64,000 nt of DNA from Streptomyces sp. CB02261 (GCF_001905665.1 NZ_LIVX01000005.1:334134-398133), one strand, 5' to 3'. Positions 40,755 to 49,616 are shown, counted from the stretch's first letter. Numbers and translations: made by a program. Notes: a model not told the origin generated them from the letters alone.

Positions 40755-42970
40755 GGTTCGACGGCCGGGGCCGGGGAGCCGGCCGACCGGTCCGGCGAGG
40801 TGACGGCCGCGAGCAGGGAGCCGAGACCGTACTCCTCCTCGATGTCGATGCCCGTGCCGTGGAGCTGGTCCTCCAGGAGCGGCAGGATCTGGGTGCGCCA
40901 GATGAGGTCCAGCCCCTCGGGGCGGCCCGCACCGGGCTTCATCAGGTACGACGGGCCTATGGCGCGGTCGGCGTCGCCGAGGCGGGCGTTGAGCTCGTCC
41001 AGCAGACGGGCCGCGGTGTCAGGGAGGCCTCGGGCGTGCAGCCAGCGGGCCAGCAGGCCCCGCACCGGCGGCAGCTCGGGCGAGAGCCGGCGGAAGGCGA
41101 AGCGGCGGCGCATCGCCGCGTCGACCAGCGCGATCGAACGGTCGGCGGTGTTCATCGTGCCGATGAGGAAGAGGTTGCCGGGCAGGTGGAACGGATCGTG
41201 CGGGCTGTACTGGGTGGTGACGGGTTCCTCGCGGTACTCGAGCAGGAAGTACAGCTCGCCGAACACCTTCGCCAGGTTGGCCCGGTTGATCTCGTCGATG
41301 ATCAGGACGTACGGATTCGCCGGGTCCTTCCGCGCCCGCTCGGCCAGCAGCTTGAACGGACCGGGCAGCACGTCGAACACGACCGAGCCGCCGTCGCCGC
41401 GCACGGGGCGGAAGCCCTCGAAGAAGTCCTCGTAGGTGTAGGAGGGGTGGAACTGGATCAGCTCCACCCGGTCCGGGCCCGCCAGATGCCGGGCGAGCGC
41501 CCGGGCGACGTGGGTCTTTCCGGTGCCGGGCGGGCCGTCCAGCACCAGCTGGCGCTGGTCCTGGAGCTGTTCGGCGGTCTCCCGCAGCCACTCCAGCGGC
41601 ATGAGCAGGTCCCCCGCCAGCTCCTGGGTGACCGGCGGTAGTTCGAGGGGCTTGGTGACGTCGACGTCCGCGAGTTCCTCGGCGACCACCGCCTCCAGAC
41701 CCGCGCGTTCCGCCAACTCGGCGGCCACGCTGCTGATCTCGTACACCGTCGAGGGCAGCGGCAGCCGTGCCTGGACCTTCTCGGGAAGGTCGGCCCGGAC
41801 GAGGGGGCGTTCGGCGGTGGCCCAGCGCACCGGGCGGCGGCGGGCGTTGTCGAGGCCGTCGGAGGCGTCGTACACGGGTGGGCCCTGGACGGTGCCGACG
41901 TGTACCTCGTCGGGGGTGACGGTGACCACCAGGTCGCCCGGCTGTATGACGGTCAGGAAGACATGGAGCTGGTACGCCGCTGTCCCGCGTTGCTGCACGG
42001 AGGCCTCGGGCATGGCCTCGGCGACCGCCTGCCGGACCTGCTGCTTGCCGGCGCCGGCGGCGATCTCGGGGACCTCCCGAAAGGAGACCGAGCAATAGCC
42101 CCGGTCGAGCCAGGCGGGGATGAAGTCGTGCCCGTCCACGTTGTTGCCGCGGACGAGCCAGCCGCGTTGCTCATGCCGAACGGCGCCCTTCCGCCACCGG
42201 CCGACCCAGGGTTCGTCGTAGAAGTCGACGGGCTGACCGATCTGGACCTCCAGCGTCCTGCTGAGCGTCAACAGGTCCTTGTCGTCGTTGCCGGTGGGGT
42301 CGGGCACGTCGTCCGCGAACGCCTTGAGGATCTCGTGCTTGTGGTGAGCGCTGGCGATGGGCTGGAAGCTGTCCGGGAAGAGAGCGAACAGCAGTACGTG
42401 GATCTGGGCGCGGCCCTTCTTGTGGCCGACCGATTCCTGGATGTCGAAGCACAGCGTCCGGAACCGCCAGGGGTCGGCGAGAAGCGCCTCCCGCTCCACG
42501 CGCTCCGTCCGGGCCAGCCGCTCCACGACGAGGACGAGGATCTGGAACTGCGCCCAGCGGTAGTTGAGGAACCCCTGCCCGCCGTGGAGGAACCCCTTCA
42601 GAGCGGGCTGCACCTCCGGGTGGACCTCCGGGGGACTGCCGGCCCAGGACAGCACCTCGCGGAGGATCTGGAGCTTCTTCGGAATGCCGATCTGCTCGGG
42701 GACCAGCGGGGCCATGTTCACGAAGAGCAGTTCGGCGGCGAGGCTAATCGTCTCGTCGGGGGCGCCGGCGAGCTGCCGGCGCAGCTTGGCCAGGAAGGTG
42801 TCCGACGACTCGTCGGGCCGGTCGACGAAGCGGGCGCGCAGATCGGAGGCGGTCGCGGCGGTCCAGGCTGCGAGGTCTGGCCGGAACGCGGACTTCCCGC
42901 TCAGCAGACCGCCGCGGAAGACCCGCTGCACCGCCACCGCGACCTCAGCGCCGTCCGGCCGTCTCGCCAC
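40751..42970 (-). CDS. mcrB: McrB-type AAA+ GTPase with EVE-like recognition domain
   Basis: 739 residues from GTG 42970. The AAA+ core has Walker A LDGPPGTGKTHVARALA (about 478-490), HPSYTYEDFFEGFRPV, Walker B YVLIIDEINRANLAKVFGEL, and the McrB-specific GTMNTADRSIALVDAAMRRR F. The N-terminal roughly 250 residues are a helical family domain. Around residues 260-400 an EVE/PUA-like module (WLVRGNNVDGHDFIPAWLDR, GDLVVTVTPDEVHVGTVQGP) probably reads modified bases. GTP-driven translocation brings McrC to cleave. Start support is modest (GGTGGGAC upstream). mcrC follows by ATGA overlap. This is a modification-dependent defence against phage or methylated foreign DNA. Confidence 0.9.
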   Translation of the reverse strand: MARRPDGAEVAVAVQRVFRGGLLSGKSAFRPDLAAWTAATASDLRARFVDRPDESSDTFLAKLRRQLAGAPDETISLAAELLFVNMAPLVPEQIGIPKKLQILREVLSWAGSPPEVHPEVQPALKGFLHGGQGFLNYRWAQFQILVLVVERLARTERVEREALLADPWRFRTLCFDIQESVGHKKGRAQIHVLLFALFPDSFQPIASAHHKHEILKAFADDVPDPTGNDDKDLLTLSRTLEVQIGQPVDFYDEPWVGRWRKGAVRHEQRGWLVRGNNVDGHDFIPAWLDRGYCSVSFREVPEIAAGAGKQQVRQAVAEAMPEASVQQRGTAAYQLHVFLTVIQPGDLVVTVTPDEVHVGTVQGPPVYDASDGLDNARRRPVRWATAERPLVRADLPEKVQARLPLPSTVYEISSVAAELAERAGLEAVVAEELADVDVTKPLELPPVTQELAGDLLMPLEWLRETAEQLQDQRQLVLDGPPGTGKTHVARALARHLAGPDRVELIQFHPSYTYEDFFEGFRPVRGDGGSVVFDVLPGPFKLLAERARKDPANPYVLIIDEINRANLAKVFGELYFLLEYREEPVTTQYSPHDPFHLPGNLFLIGTMNTADRSIALVDAAMRRRFAFRRLSPELPPVRGLLARWLHARGLPDTAARLLDELNARLGDADRAIGPSYLMKPGAGRPEGLDLIWRTQILPLLEDQLHGTGIDIEEEYGLGSLLAAVTSPDRSAGSPAPAVEP

Positions 42971-43248
42971 AGTCCCACCCGCCCCCCACGCGTCCCGAAG
43001 TGCCCACCCTAGTAAGGGAGGAGGGCCCGCGTGGCCGATGCAGGAGTCCCCGCCGACCCCACGACCCGGGGGCCGCCTCGACGCCACGTCCGACTCCCCC
43101 TTCGCCGCTGACCTGAACAGGTACGGTGACTGACACGCGCTGAAACCGAGCCGTGACGATTACGGCGCAGGTGAACGGCAATGCCGCAGCGGAGCAACAA
43201 CCCCGGCACCCGCCGTTCTCCCTGGCCGGAAGTGGCTGTTGGTTGATC

Positions 43249-43434
43249 ATGGCGAAGCACTCACACGAACGCGACGAGTACGTCTCCGGAATCCGGCCCG
43301 GCCTTCGGGACGCGTTCCGGACGGATTGTTCCTCTCCGGCCGATCCGCACGGCGCCCCGTGCCGGTTCTGCCAGGCCCTGCACGAGTCCGACGACGACAC
43401 CGAGCCGCGTAGGCGCAAGGGAAAGAAGGGCTGA
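43249..43434 (+). CDS. Small basic Cys-containing hypothetical protein
   Basis: 61 residues from ATG 43249 (alternatively GTG 43153 for 93). HSHERDEYVSGIRPGLRDAF leads to a C-x-x-C (APCRFCQALHESDDD), which might bind metal, and a Lys/Arg tail (EPRRRKGKKG). No family recognised. It is divergent from mcrBC and upstream of a P-loop kinase gene. Coding status is uncertain. Confidence 0.4.
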   Translation: MAKHSHERDEYVSGIRPGLRDAFRTDCSSPADPHGAPCRFCQALHESDDDTEPRRRKGKKG

Positions 43435-43487
43435 GGGATCCCGGGGATGCCCCCGCTCCTGTCCTCGTCGGTGTCACTGTCGGTACG

Positions 43488-44033
43488 GTGACCATCGTGA
43501 GGGTGGGAACCGAAGCGACCCGGCTCGTCGTACTGCGCGGCAACAGCGCCGCCGGGAAATCGTCCGTCGCGTCCGGCCTGCGCACCAGGTTCGGCCGCGG
43601 CCTCGCCCTGGTCGGCCAGGACAACCTCCGCCGCATCGTGCTCCGCGAACGCGACCGGCCCGGTGCCGCGAACATCGGCCTGATCGACCTCACGGCCCGC
43701 TACGCCCTGGACACCGGGTACCACGTCGTGGTCGAGGGCATCCTCTACGCCGACCACTACGGCGGCATGCTCGCCCAGCTGCGCGCCGACCACCGCGGCC
43801 AGACCCACGGCTACTACCTGGACGTGCCCTTCGACGAAACCCTCGCTCGGCATGCCACCAAACCGATCGCCGACGACGTGAACGAGGCACAGCTGCGCGA
43901 CTGGTACCGACCACGCGACCTGCTGCCCGACGGAATCGAGACCGTCATCGGTGCCGACAGCCACCTGCACGAGACCATCGACCGCATCATGCGCGAAACC
44001 GGCCTGGCCCACCTGCCCGCAGTGGACCGCTGA
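43488..44033 (+). CDS. P-loop kinase-like protein
   Basis: 181 residues from GTG 43488. Walker A is VLRGNSAAGKSSVASGL (about 15-31), then LVGQDNLRRIVLRERDRPGA, VVVEGILYADHYGGML and the helical RADHRGQTHGYYLDVPFDET. The lid-like HATKPIADDVNEAQLRDWY matches small AAA/zeta-toxin-like or chloramphenicol-phosphotransferase-like kinases in actinobacteria. It would phosphorylate a small substrate or act as a nucleotide kinase. Substrate unknown. Confidence 0.75.
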   Translation: MTIVRVGTEATRLVVLRGNSAAGKSSVASGLRTRFGRGLALVGQDNLRRIVLRERDRPGAANIGLIDLTARYALDTGYHVVVEGILYADHYGGMLAQLRADHRGQTHGYYLDVPFDETLARHATKPIADDVNEAQLRDWYRPRDLLPDGIETVIGADSHLHETIDRIMRETGLAHLPAVDR

Positions 44034-44140
44034 GGAGCGCGCCGCCGAACCGCATCCCCGACCTGTCCCGCCGGGAACGTGTGGCTGCATCTCCTCAGCT
44101 CCTCTTCCCTTGCCCACCAAGGGTGTTGGAGGATCCAGAC

Positions 44141-44659
44141 ATGAATCCGCATGCGACCGGACCGACCGCCGACACGGCGGCCACGTACCTCACGGCCCTT
44201 CACGAACGGCTGACTGGCGACGGCTGCACGGTGACCCTGCCGCACTGGAACGACCATCCGGTGGTGGCCGCCGGACGCTCGGACCGCAAGATCCGCTGGT
44301 TCGGGACGAAGGCCGAGCTGTTCGTCTACGCGGCCGCCGTCCCCGAGATCGACATTGCCACGCTGGGGGAGTTCACCGCCTGGGCCATGCGTCACGCGAA
44401 GAGCCTGCGCGGCGGCATACCCGGTGCCCGCAACGCGGCACTGGTGCTCCCCGCGCTGGTGAGCGCGCGTGTCAGGCCCGAGGCGGCCCAGTGGGCCGCC
44501 CAGGATGCCCGGATCCTCGACACGACGCTGATCAGCCGCCCCCTCACCGTCGAGTGCGCCCCGGGCGCCGTGCGGACCACGATGTACCGGGGGCGGACCC
44601 TCTGGGGCGGCATGTTCACGAACCACGTACTGGAGAAGGCAGCCCTGTACTTCCCCTGA
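44141..44659 (+). CDS. Hypothetical protein
   Basis: 172 residues from ATG 44141 with TTGGAGGATC upstream, a convincing ribosome binding site. Content: TAATYLTALHERLTGDGCTV, RSDRKIRWFGTKAELFVYAA, EFTAWAMRHAKSLRGGIPGA. No signal peptide or membrane helix. I do not recognise the family. It follows the P-loop kinase by 107 bases in the same direction. Confidence 0.55.
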   Translation: MNPHATGPTADTAATYLTALHERLTGDGCTVTLPHWNDHPVVAAGRSDRKIRWFGTKAELFVYAAAVPEIDIATLGEFTAWAMRHAKSLRGGIPGARNAALVLPALVSARVRPEAAQWAAQDARILDTTLISRPLTVECAPGAVRTTMYRGRTLWGGMFTNHVLEKAALYFP

Positions 44660-44871
44660 TCCCGGCCGAAGAATCGCGACCGGGCCTCCGCCGCGTCGGC
44701 CTCGGTCGCGGTATCCAGCAGAACACCGGCCGATGCGGGCCCGGAGGGATCGGACGTACGCACCAAGGGTGACAGTCACCCATTTCCGCCGGTCAGGGCC
44801 TATCACGCTGCCAGACTTCCCGGAAGGAACGGGCCGGTGGGGCGTGGGCGAGGCGGGGGCGGCGAGGCGGG

Positions 44872-45810
44872 GTGGGCGTTTCCGAGCGCGGTACGACGGG
44901 TCGTGCCGCTCCGGACGGGACGGGCGCGGGCCTGACGGACCACAGTGTTCCGCGCGCCCGCCCGGCGACGGAGGACCGGCCGGGCGGGCGACAGAGCGGC
45001 GACGAACCCGACCGGGAGCGTCAGGGCGACGCCCCGGGCCGAGAACGGCCGGTCGACGGGCAAGGCGGGCGACGGCGGGACGACAGGCCGGCGCGCGCGG
45101 TGCCGCGACACGTGGCCTGCGTCATGGACGGCAACGGCCGCTGGGCACAACGACGTTCGCTACCCCGAACCGAAGGCCACCGGGCAGCCGAGACCACCGT
45201 CATCGACATCATCGAGGCGGCCCGGGCAGCCGGCGTCGAGTGGCTCAGCCTGTACGCCTTCTCCACCGAGAACTGGAACCGCCCCGGCGCCGAGGTCGAC
45301 TACCTGATGCGCCTGGTCCGCAAGGTCGTGCGCAAACACGCGCCCCTCCTGCTCGCCCGCGGCATCCGGTGCCGCTTCCTCGGGGTCGGCGACCCCCGCA
45401 TCCCCCGGGAACTCGCCCGGGACTTCGACGACCTGACGACGCTGACCGCCGACAACCGGGGAATGACACTGACCGTCGCCTTCGACCACGGCGGGCGCCG
45501 GGACATCGTCGAGGCCGCCAGGTCGCTGATCCGCAGCGGGACGCCCGCCGACGAGGTCACCGAGCGGCTCTTCGCCGACCACCTGCCGTTCCCCGACACC
45601 CCCGACGTGGACCTCGTCATCCGCACCTCCGGCGAGCAGCGCATCTCCAACTTCATGCTCTGGCAGGTCGCGTACGCCGAGTGGGTCTTCCCCGAGCTCC
45701 TCTGGCCGGACTTCCGGGCCCCCGACTTCCTCGCCTGCCTGCACACCTACCGGCGCCGCGACCGCCGCTTCGGCGGCGTGCCGCCTCGGACCAACGGAGA
45801 CCCTTCATGA
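44872..45810 (+). CDS. cis-Prenyltransferase (UppS family)
   Basis: 312 residues from GTG 44872, or about 236 from GTG 45100. The catalytic domain begins HVACVMDGNGRWAQRRSLPR, with the catalytic Asp of MDGNGRWA. It has EWLSLYAFSTENWNRPGAEV, DLVIRTSGEQRISNFMLWQV and AYAEWVFPELLWPDF, all diagnostic of Z-prenyl chain elongation enzymes. The first 75 residues of the longer form are Arg/Gly/Asp-rich and without homology, so the later start may be correct. It makes cis-polyprenyl diphosphates, either for cell-wall undecaprenyl or a dedicated product. Its stop overlaps the next gene (ATGA). This coupling to an oxygenase-like gene suggests a secondary role rather than housekeeping. Confidence 0.88.
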   Translation: MGVSERGTTGRAAPDGTGAGLTDHSVPRARPATEDRPGGRQSGDEPDRERQGDAPGRERPVDGQGGRRRDDRPARAVPRHVACVMDGNGRWAQRRSLPRTEGHRAAETTVIDIIEAARAAGVEWLSLYAFSTENWNRPGAEVDYLMRLVRKVVRKHAPLLLARGIRCRFLGVGDPRIPRELARDFDDLTTLTADNRGMTLTVAFDHGGRRDIVEAARSLIRSGTPADEVTERLFADHLPFPDTPDVDLVIRTSGEQRISNFMLWQVAYAEWVFPELLWPDFRAPDFLACLHTYRRRDRRFGGVPPRTNGDPS

Positions 45811-47270
45811 CGACCCCAACCACACAGACGGCCGACGAGACCCCCCTGTTCGGCCCGGGATCGCAGTTCCACGCCTTCTTCGACGACCCACGCTGGGCGC
45901 TGGCCATGATCCGCGCCACCGTACTGGAGGCCGCTCACCCCCAGATCGGCGCCGCCCTCGCCGACAACTCCACCTTCGTCGCCCACCCCTGGCGCAGGCT
46001 CCGCAACACCTTCCTCAGCATGCGGCGCATGTTCGACACCGACCCGGCGGTACGCGAACGGGAGGCCGCCCGGCTCAACCGGCTGCACGCCCGCATGAGC
46101 GGCACCGACTCCCGCGGCCGCGCCTACGACGCCCTGGACCGCGCGACCCGCGCCTGGGTGGTCGCCACCCTCTTCGAGAGCGCCGTCACCATGTGCCGAC
46201 TGAGCGGCCAGCCGCTCGACCAGGACACCATGGAGCGCATGTACGCCGAGTACCGCGCGTTCCTCGCCACGCTCGACGGCGACGCGGGAGAACTCCCCGA
46301 GGACCTCCACGACTTCTGGCGGTACTTCGACGGGGTCGTCGAGGACGAGCTGGAGAACACCGAGGCGGTCCGTGTCATCCTCTACCGGCTTTTCGACCAC
46401 CTGCCCGCCCCGGCGCTGTTCGACGGCGCGCCGACGCTGTGGGCGGCCGGCCGGGCCGTCGCCGGTCCGATTCTCGGTGCGATCACCGTCGCCTCGCTCC
46501 CCGAGGCGTACCGGCGCCGAGCCGGCCTCCTGGAGATGCCGGGCGCCCCCACCCTCATGCAGGGCGCCTACCTCGCCGCCGGACTGGCCCGCTTCCTGCC
46601 CGAAGGCTGGATCAACGCCGAGACCATCATCGAAGTCCTCTCGCTCTCACCCGGCAACGACGACCCTCGCGCCCGGACGGTGTCCGCTCTGCGCGCGCGG
46701 ATGAAGCGGGCCTCCGCCCTGCTCCGTCTCCTCACACCGCTGGGTCACGAGGCCGACGCGACCCCGGCACCTCCTGCCGCCACGGGCCAGGGCCGGCGCT
46801 CGGCAGAGGAGTTCTTCCGCCAGGTGCTCGACCAGACCGGCGACGGCCACCTCGACTGGCCCGACCTCGCTGCCATGGCCCGCGAACTCTCCACCCGCCT
46901 CGATCTGGACGAACCCGAGGAGACCCGGCTCTACGACGCCTTCGCCGCCTGGTGGCGCGAACTCCAGGCCGCCCTGGACACGGACGGCGACGGCCGGGTG
47001 AGCATGGAGGAGTACGCCGCCGCAGTCCCCTCCCTCGCGGGGCCCGCGCTCATCCGCGTGGCCGAGGTGCTCTTCGACGCCACCGACAAGGATGGCAGCG
47101 GGACCATCGACGCGGACGAGTACCGGTCCCTCTTCCGCACCGGCTTCCACCGTGACCTCGCCGACACCGACGGCACCTACGGCCGAAGCGCCTTCGTGGG
47201 CGACTTCCTCTCCTTCATGGCAGGCCGCCGCACGAGCACCCCGTACGACCCCCTCCTCGCGGACGCGTGA
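45807..47270 (+). CDS. DUF2236 (MpaB/Lcp-like oxygenase) fused to EF-hand domain
   Basis: 487 residues. Residues about 15-315 form a DUF2236 domain of the MpaB/latex-clearing-protein type: SQFHAFFDDPRWALAMIRAT VLEAAHPQIGAALADNS, RATRAWVVATLFESAV and YRAFLATL. Its conserved His residues likely bind heme or a metal. Residues about 335-480 form a calmodulin-like domain with loops DQTGDGHLDWPD (341), DTDGDGRVSMEE (391) and DKDGSGTIDADE (428). A degenerate fourth loop (DTDGTYGRSAF) follows. Fusion of these two domains is unusual. ATGA overlap with the cis-prenyltransferase suggests the oxygenase acts on its prenyl product under calcium control. This is inference. Confidence 0.8.
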   Translation: MTTPTTQTADETPLFGPGSQFHAFFDDPRWALAMIRATVLEAAHPQIGAALADNSTFVAHPWRRLRNTFLSMRRMFDTDPAVREREAARLNRLHARMSGTDSRGRAYDALDRATRAWVVATLFESAVTMCRLSGQPLDQDTMERMYAEYRAFLATLDGDAGELPEDLHDFWRYFDGVVEDELENTEAVRVILYRLFDHLPAPALFDGAPTLWAAGRAVAGPILGAITVASLPEAYRRRAGLLEMPGAPTLMQGAYLAAGLARFLPEGWINAETIIEVLSLSPGNDDPRARTVSALRARMKRASALLRLLTPLGHEADATPAPPAATGQGRRSAEEFFRQVLDQTGDGHLDWPDLAAMARELSTRLDLDEPEETRLYDAFAAWWRELQAALDTDGDGRVSMEEYAAAVPSLAGPALIRVAEVLFDATDKDGSGTIDADEYRSLFRTGFHRDLADTDGTYGRSAFVGDFLSFMAGRRTSTPYDPLLADA

Positions 47271-47288
47271 GACGTTCCGACCGGTTCG

Positions 47289-47347
47289 CCGGGCAGGCAG
47301 GGGTGCCGACTGTCGGCGGTAGCCGGTGCCTGCCCGGACATGACCGA
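47289..47347. terminator. Terminator between convergent EF-hand fusion and TetR genes
   Basis: Eleven-base arms at 47289-47299 and 47337-47347 are exact complements. The loop holds a smaller nested hairpin. It lies between the stops at 47270 and 47359. Confidence 0.7.
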
Positions 47348-47358
47348 CAGGACACCCC

Positions 47359-47931
47359 CTAGACCTCGTATGAGCGTACGAGGCGCGCCAGTTGTCGGCC
47401 CGCCACGTGCAGAGGCTCCTCGCTGCGGTTGACCTGGGCGGTGACTTCGGCACCTTCCAGGGCGGAGATGACGGTGGTCGCCAGTTCCTGGGCGATCTGG
47501 AGGGGGAAGCCGCGGCGCAGCAGCTTGTCGTGGACCAACGACTCCCAGCCGCGCAAGGCGTCGGCGCACGCCTGCTGGATCTCCGAGTCGGTGCCGAGCG
47601 TCTCCAGAGCCGCAGCCGTGACGGGGCAGCCATCGATCCAGCCCGACTCGCGCAGGTCATGGGCGAGTCGGCGGGTGCAGGCCATGACGGCCTCCGCCGG
47701 GTCGTCCTCGCTGTCCAGCGCCTCCCGCAGGAGCGTCGCGAATTCCTCGGTGCTGTGCCTGATCGCGGCGACGGCGACGGCCTCCTTGCCACCGGGGAAG
47801 AAGTGGTAGACGGAGCCGAGAGTGGCCTGCGCCTCCTGGGCGATCTGCTTGATTCCCGTACCGACGTAGCCCTGCCGCTGCAGGAGGCGTGATGCGGCGA
47901 CGACGATGCGGTCCCGTGTGCTGGTCTGCAT
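47359..47931 (-). CDS. TetR family regulator (LmrA/YxaF-like)
   Basis: 190 residues from ATG 47931 (ATG 47952 possible). The HTH is TRDRIVVAASRLLQRQGYVG then TGIKQIAQEAQATLGSVYHF F. The C-terminal region (SGWIDGCPVTAAALETLGTD, LLRRGFPLQIAQELATTVIS) resembles the LmrA/YxaF subgroup that senses drugs or flavonoids. It is divergent from an imine-reductase-like gene, and two near-identical TAGAGCG-nn-CGTTnTA palindromes lie between them. I chose 47931 because GGTGG sits four bases upstream and 47952 would abut the operator. Confidence 0.87.
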   Translation of the reverse strand: MQTSTRDRIVVAASRLLQRQGYVGTGIKQIAQEAQATLGSVYHFFPGGKEAVAVAAIRHSTEEFATLLREALDSEDDPAEAVMACTRRLAHDLRESGWIDGCPVTAAALETLGTDSEIQQACADALRGWESLVHDKLLRRGFPLQIAQELATTVISALEGAEVTAQVNRSEEPLHVAGRQLARLVRSYEV

Positions 47932-47956
47932 GGAGCCACCGTATCGGTCCATTGAG

Positions 47957-48019
47957 TAGAGCGTTCGTTCTAGACCTGTGCTACGTTCCCGTCATGCTCT
48001 AGATAGAGCGATCGTTTTA
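47957..48019. promoter_or_regulatory. Twin TetR operators
   Basis: TAGAGCG-TT-CGTTCTA at 47957-47972 and TAGAGCG-AT-CGTTTTA at 48004-48019 are the same imperfect palindrome, centres 47 bp apart. They flank the divergent promoters of the TetR and imine-reductase-like genes, so binding would repress both. Confidence 0.8.
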
Positions 48020-48039
48020 GTGAAGGTGGGGAACTCGGC

Positions 48040-48921
48040 ATGAGCAGCACCAAGCAGTCGGTCACCGTCATCGGCCTCGGTCCCATGGGGCAGGCCATGG
48101 CCGGCGCCTTCCTCGACCGTGGATACGACGTCACCGTCTGGAACCGCACCCCGTCGCGCGCGGACGCCCTGGTCGCGCGCGGGGCGGTGCTCGCCCCGAA
48201 CGCCGAGGGGGCCCTCGCCTCCAACGAGCTGGTGATCCTCAGCCTCACGGACTACGACGCCATGTACGCCACGCTCGGCCCGGCGGCGTCCGCACTGGCC
48301 GGGCGGACCCTGGTGAACCTCAGCTCGGACACGCCCGAGAAAGCCCGGGCCGCAGCCCGTTGGGCAACCGAGCGGGGCGCCGTCCAGCTGACCGGCGGCG
48401 TCACCGTTCCGCCCTCCGGGATCGGCAAGGCCGAATCGTCGACCTTCTACAGCGGCCCGCGCCAGGCCTTCGAACAGCACCGGCCCGCGCTCGAAGTCAT
48501 CACGGGGAGGACCGACCACCGGGGTGAGGACCCCGGGCTCGCCGCGCTCATGTACCAGATCGGCATGGTCATGTTCTGGACCTCCATGCTGAGCTACTGG
48601 CAGGCCATCTCCCTGGCCGACGCCAACGGCCTGACGGCGGCGGACGTCCTGCCGCACGCCGTGGAGACCGCGAACTCGCTGCCGGGATTCTTCTCCTTCT
48701 ACGCCGAGCGCATCGACGCCGACCGGCACACCGGCGACGTGGACCGCCTCGCCATGGGGATGGCCAGCGTCGAGCACGTCCTGCACACCAACGCCGACGC
48801 GGGGGTCGACACCACGCTCCCGACCGCGGTCGTCGACCTCTTCCGGCGTGGCATGGACGCCGGCCACGCCGCGGAGAGCTTCTCCACCCTGGTGGGGGTG
48901 ATGAAGAAGGCCGAGGCGTGA
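48040..48921 (+). CDS. NADPH-dependent imine-reductase-like dehydrogenase
   Basis: 293 residues. N-terminal Rossmann fold: SVTVIGLGPMGQAMAGAFLD RGYDVTVWNRTPSRADAL, where the NRT after strand 2 is the NADPH signature of the 6-phosphogluconate/3-hydroxyisobutyrate dehydrogenase superfamily. The C-terminal helical domain (AALMYQIGMVMFWTSMLSYW, ETANSLPGFFSFYAERIDAD, MGMASVEHVLHTNADAGVDT) matches imine reductases. The substrate is probably a cyclic imine or another xenobiotic ligand of the TetR. It is controlled by the two operators immediately upstream. ATG 48040 is preceded by GAAGGTGGGG. Confidence 0.85.
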   Translation: MSSTKQSVTVIGLGPMGQAMAGAFLDRGYDVTVWNRTPSRADALVARGAVLAPNAEGALASNELVILSLTDYDAMYATLGPAASALAGRTLVNLSSDTPEKARAAARWATERGAVQLTGGVTVPPSGIGKAESSTFYSGPRQAFEQHRPALEVITGRTDHRGEDPGLAALMYQIGMVMFWTSMLSYWQAISLADANGLTAADVLPHAVETANSLPGFFSFYAERIDADRHTGDVDRLAMGMASVEHVLHTNADAGVDTTLPTAVVDLFRRGMDAGHAAESFSTLVGVMKKAEA

Positions 48922-49135
48922 CGCGCCTGCCGCTGCCCTACCGCGGCCGCACGACCGCTGCCACGCCCTCCGGTCGTGACCGGAAAGCCCGGTCTCGCAC
49001 TACTGTCCGGCGGATCATGCTTCGGACAGCACCGGCCGAAGCCGTCCGGGCGGCCGCGCCCGCCGGCAAGTGAAGAGGCGGGGCACAGCGCGGCGAATGC
49101 GACGCGGACGGACGGCCTGAAGTGCAGGTGCACGC

Positions 49136-49168
49136 ATGAGGCCCGGATCCACAGGATCCGGGCCTCAT
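49136..49168 (-). terminator. Terminator of the initiator tRNA
   Basis: Fifteen-base perfect arms (49136-49150, 49154-49168) with a 3-base loop, 10 bases past the 3' end of the tRNA. TGAAGTG (49118-49124) and CACTTCA (49171-49177) extend the pairing outwards. Confidence 0.85.
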
Positions 49169-49178
49169 GTCACTTCAG

Positions 49179-49252
49179 TAGCGGGGACAGGATTTGAACC
49201 TGCGACCTCTGGGTTATGAGCCCAGCGAGCTACCGAGCTGCTCCACCCCGCG
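49179..49252 (-). tRNA. Initiator tRNA-Met (anticodon CAT)
   Basis: 74 nucleotides without encoded CCA. On the minus strand the acceptor 5' arm is CGCGGGG and the anticodon loop is CTCATAA. The anticodon stem carries the three consecutive G-C pairs (GGG/CCC) diagnostic of initiator tRNA. The T-arm is GCAGGTTCAAATCCTGT-like. The first acceptor pair is mismatched (C1 with U72), as needed for formylation. It is therefore fMet rather than elongator Met. A perfect hairpin terminator follows directly. Confidence 0.93.
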
Positions 49253-49400
49253 TCGGTAGACCTAACAGTACGCCACTCAGGCACCGCCCGAGACCACTCC
49301 ACTCGCGACGGCCCAGGATCGGTCCACTTTCGCGCATGGAGGCGTACGAACGAGCCCCAGATCCCCGCAGCCGCACTGGATCCTCCGGGATACTTGGCTC

Positions 49401-49616
49401 ATGCTTGTGAACTTCGACGGGGCCACTCCCATGCCGCGAATGCTGCTGGTCAGTCAGTTCCTGCTTCACCCTGACTTCCAGGTCGACCTGGATGGACCGC
49501 TGCTCGTCGAGGTGGGTGACCGGGTCGCATACGAGAGTCGCGCCGTTGTGGTGACTCGCCCGACCGGGAAGCGGCGCAGGCACCCGGTCCGGGACAGCTA
49601 CTGGATCTGCCGCTGA
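49401..49616 (+). CDS. Small hypothetical protein
   Basis: 71 residues (MLVNFDGATPMPRMLLVSQF, LLVEVGDRVAYESRAVVVTR), ending with an Arg-rich HPVRDSYWICR. Beta-rich and basic. No family recognised and no obvious ribosome binding site, so coding status is tentative. It begins about 150 bases beyond the tRNA gene. Confidence 0.4.
   Translation: MLVNFDGATPMPRMLLVSQFLLHPDFQVDLDGPLLVEVGDRVAYESRAVVVTRPTGKRRRHPVRDSYWICR

Noticed and set aside
49179..49252. tRNA-Met considered as an attachment site of an integrated element.
   Set aside because: No second copy of the tRNA 3' end, integrase or excisionase gene was seen on either side within the window.
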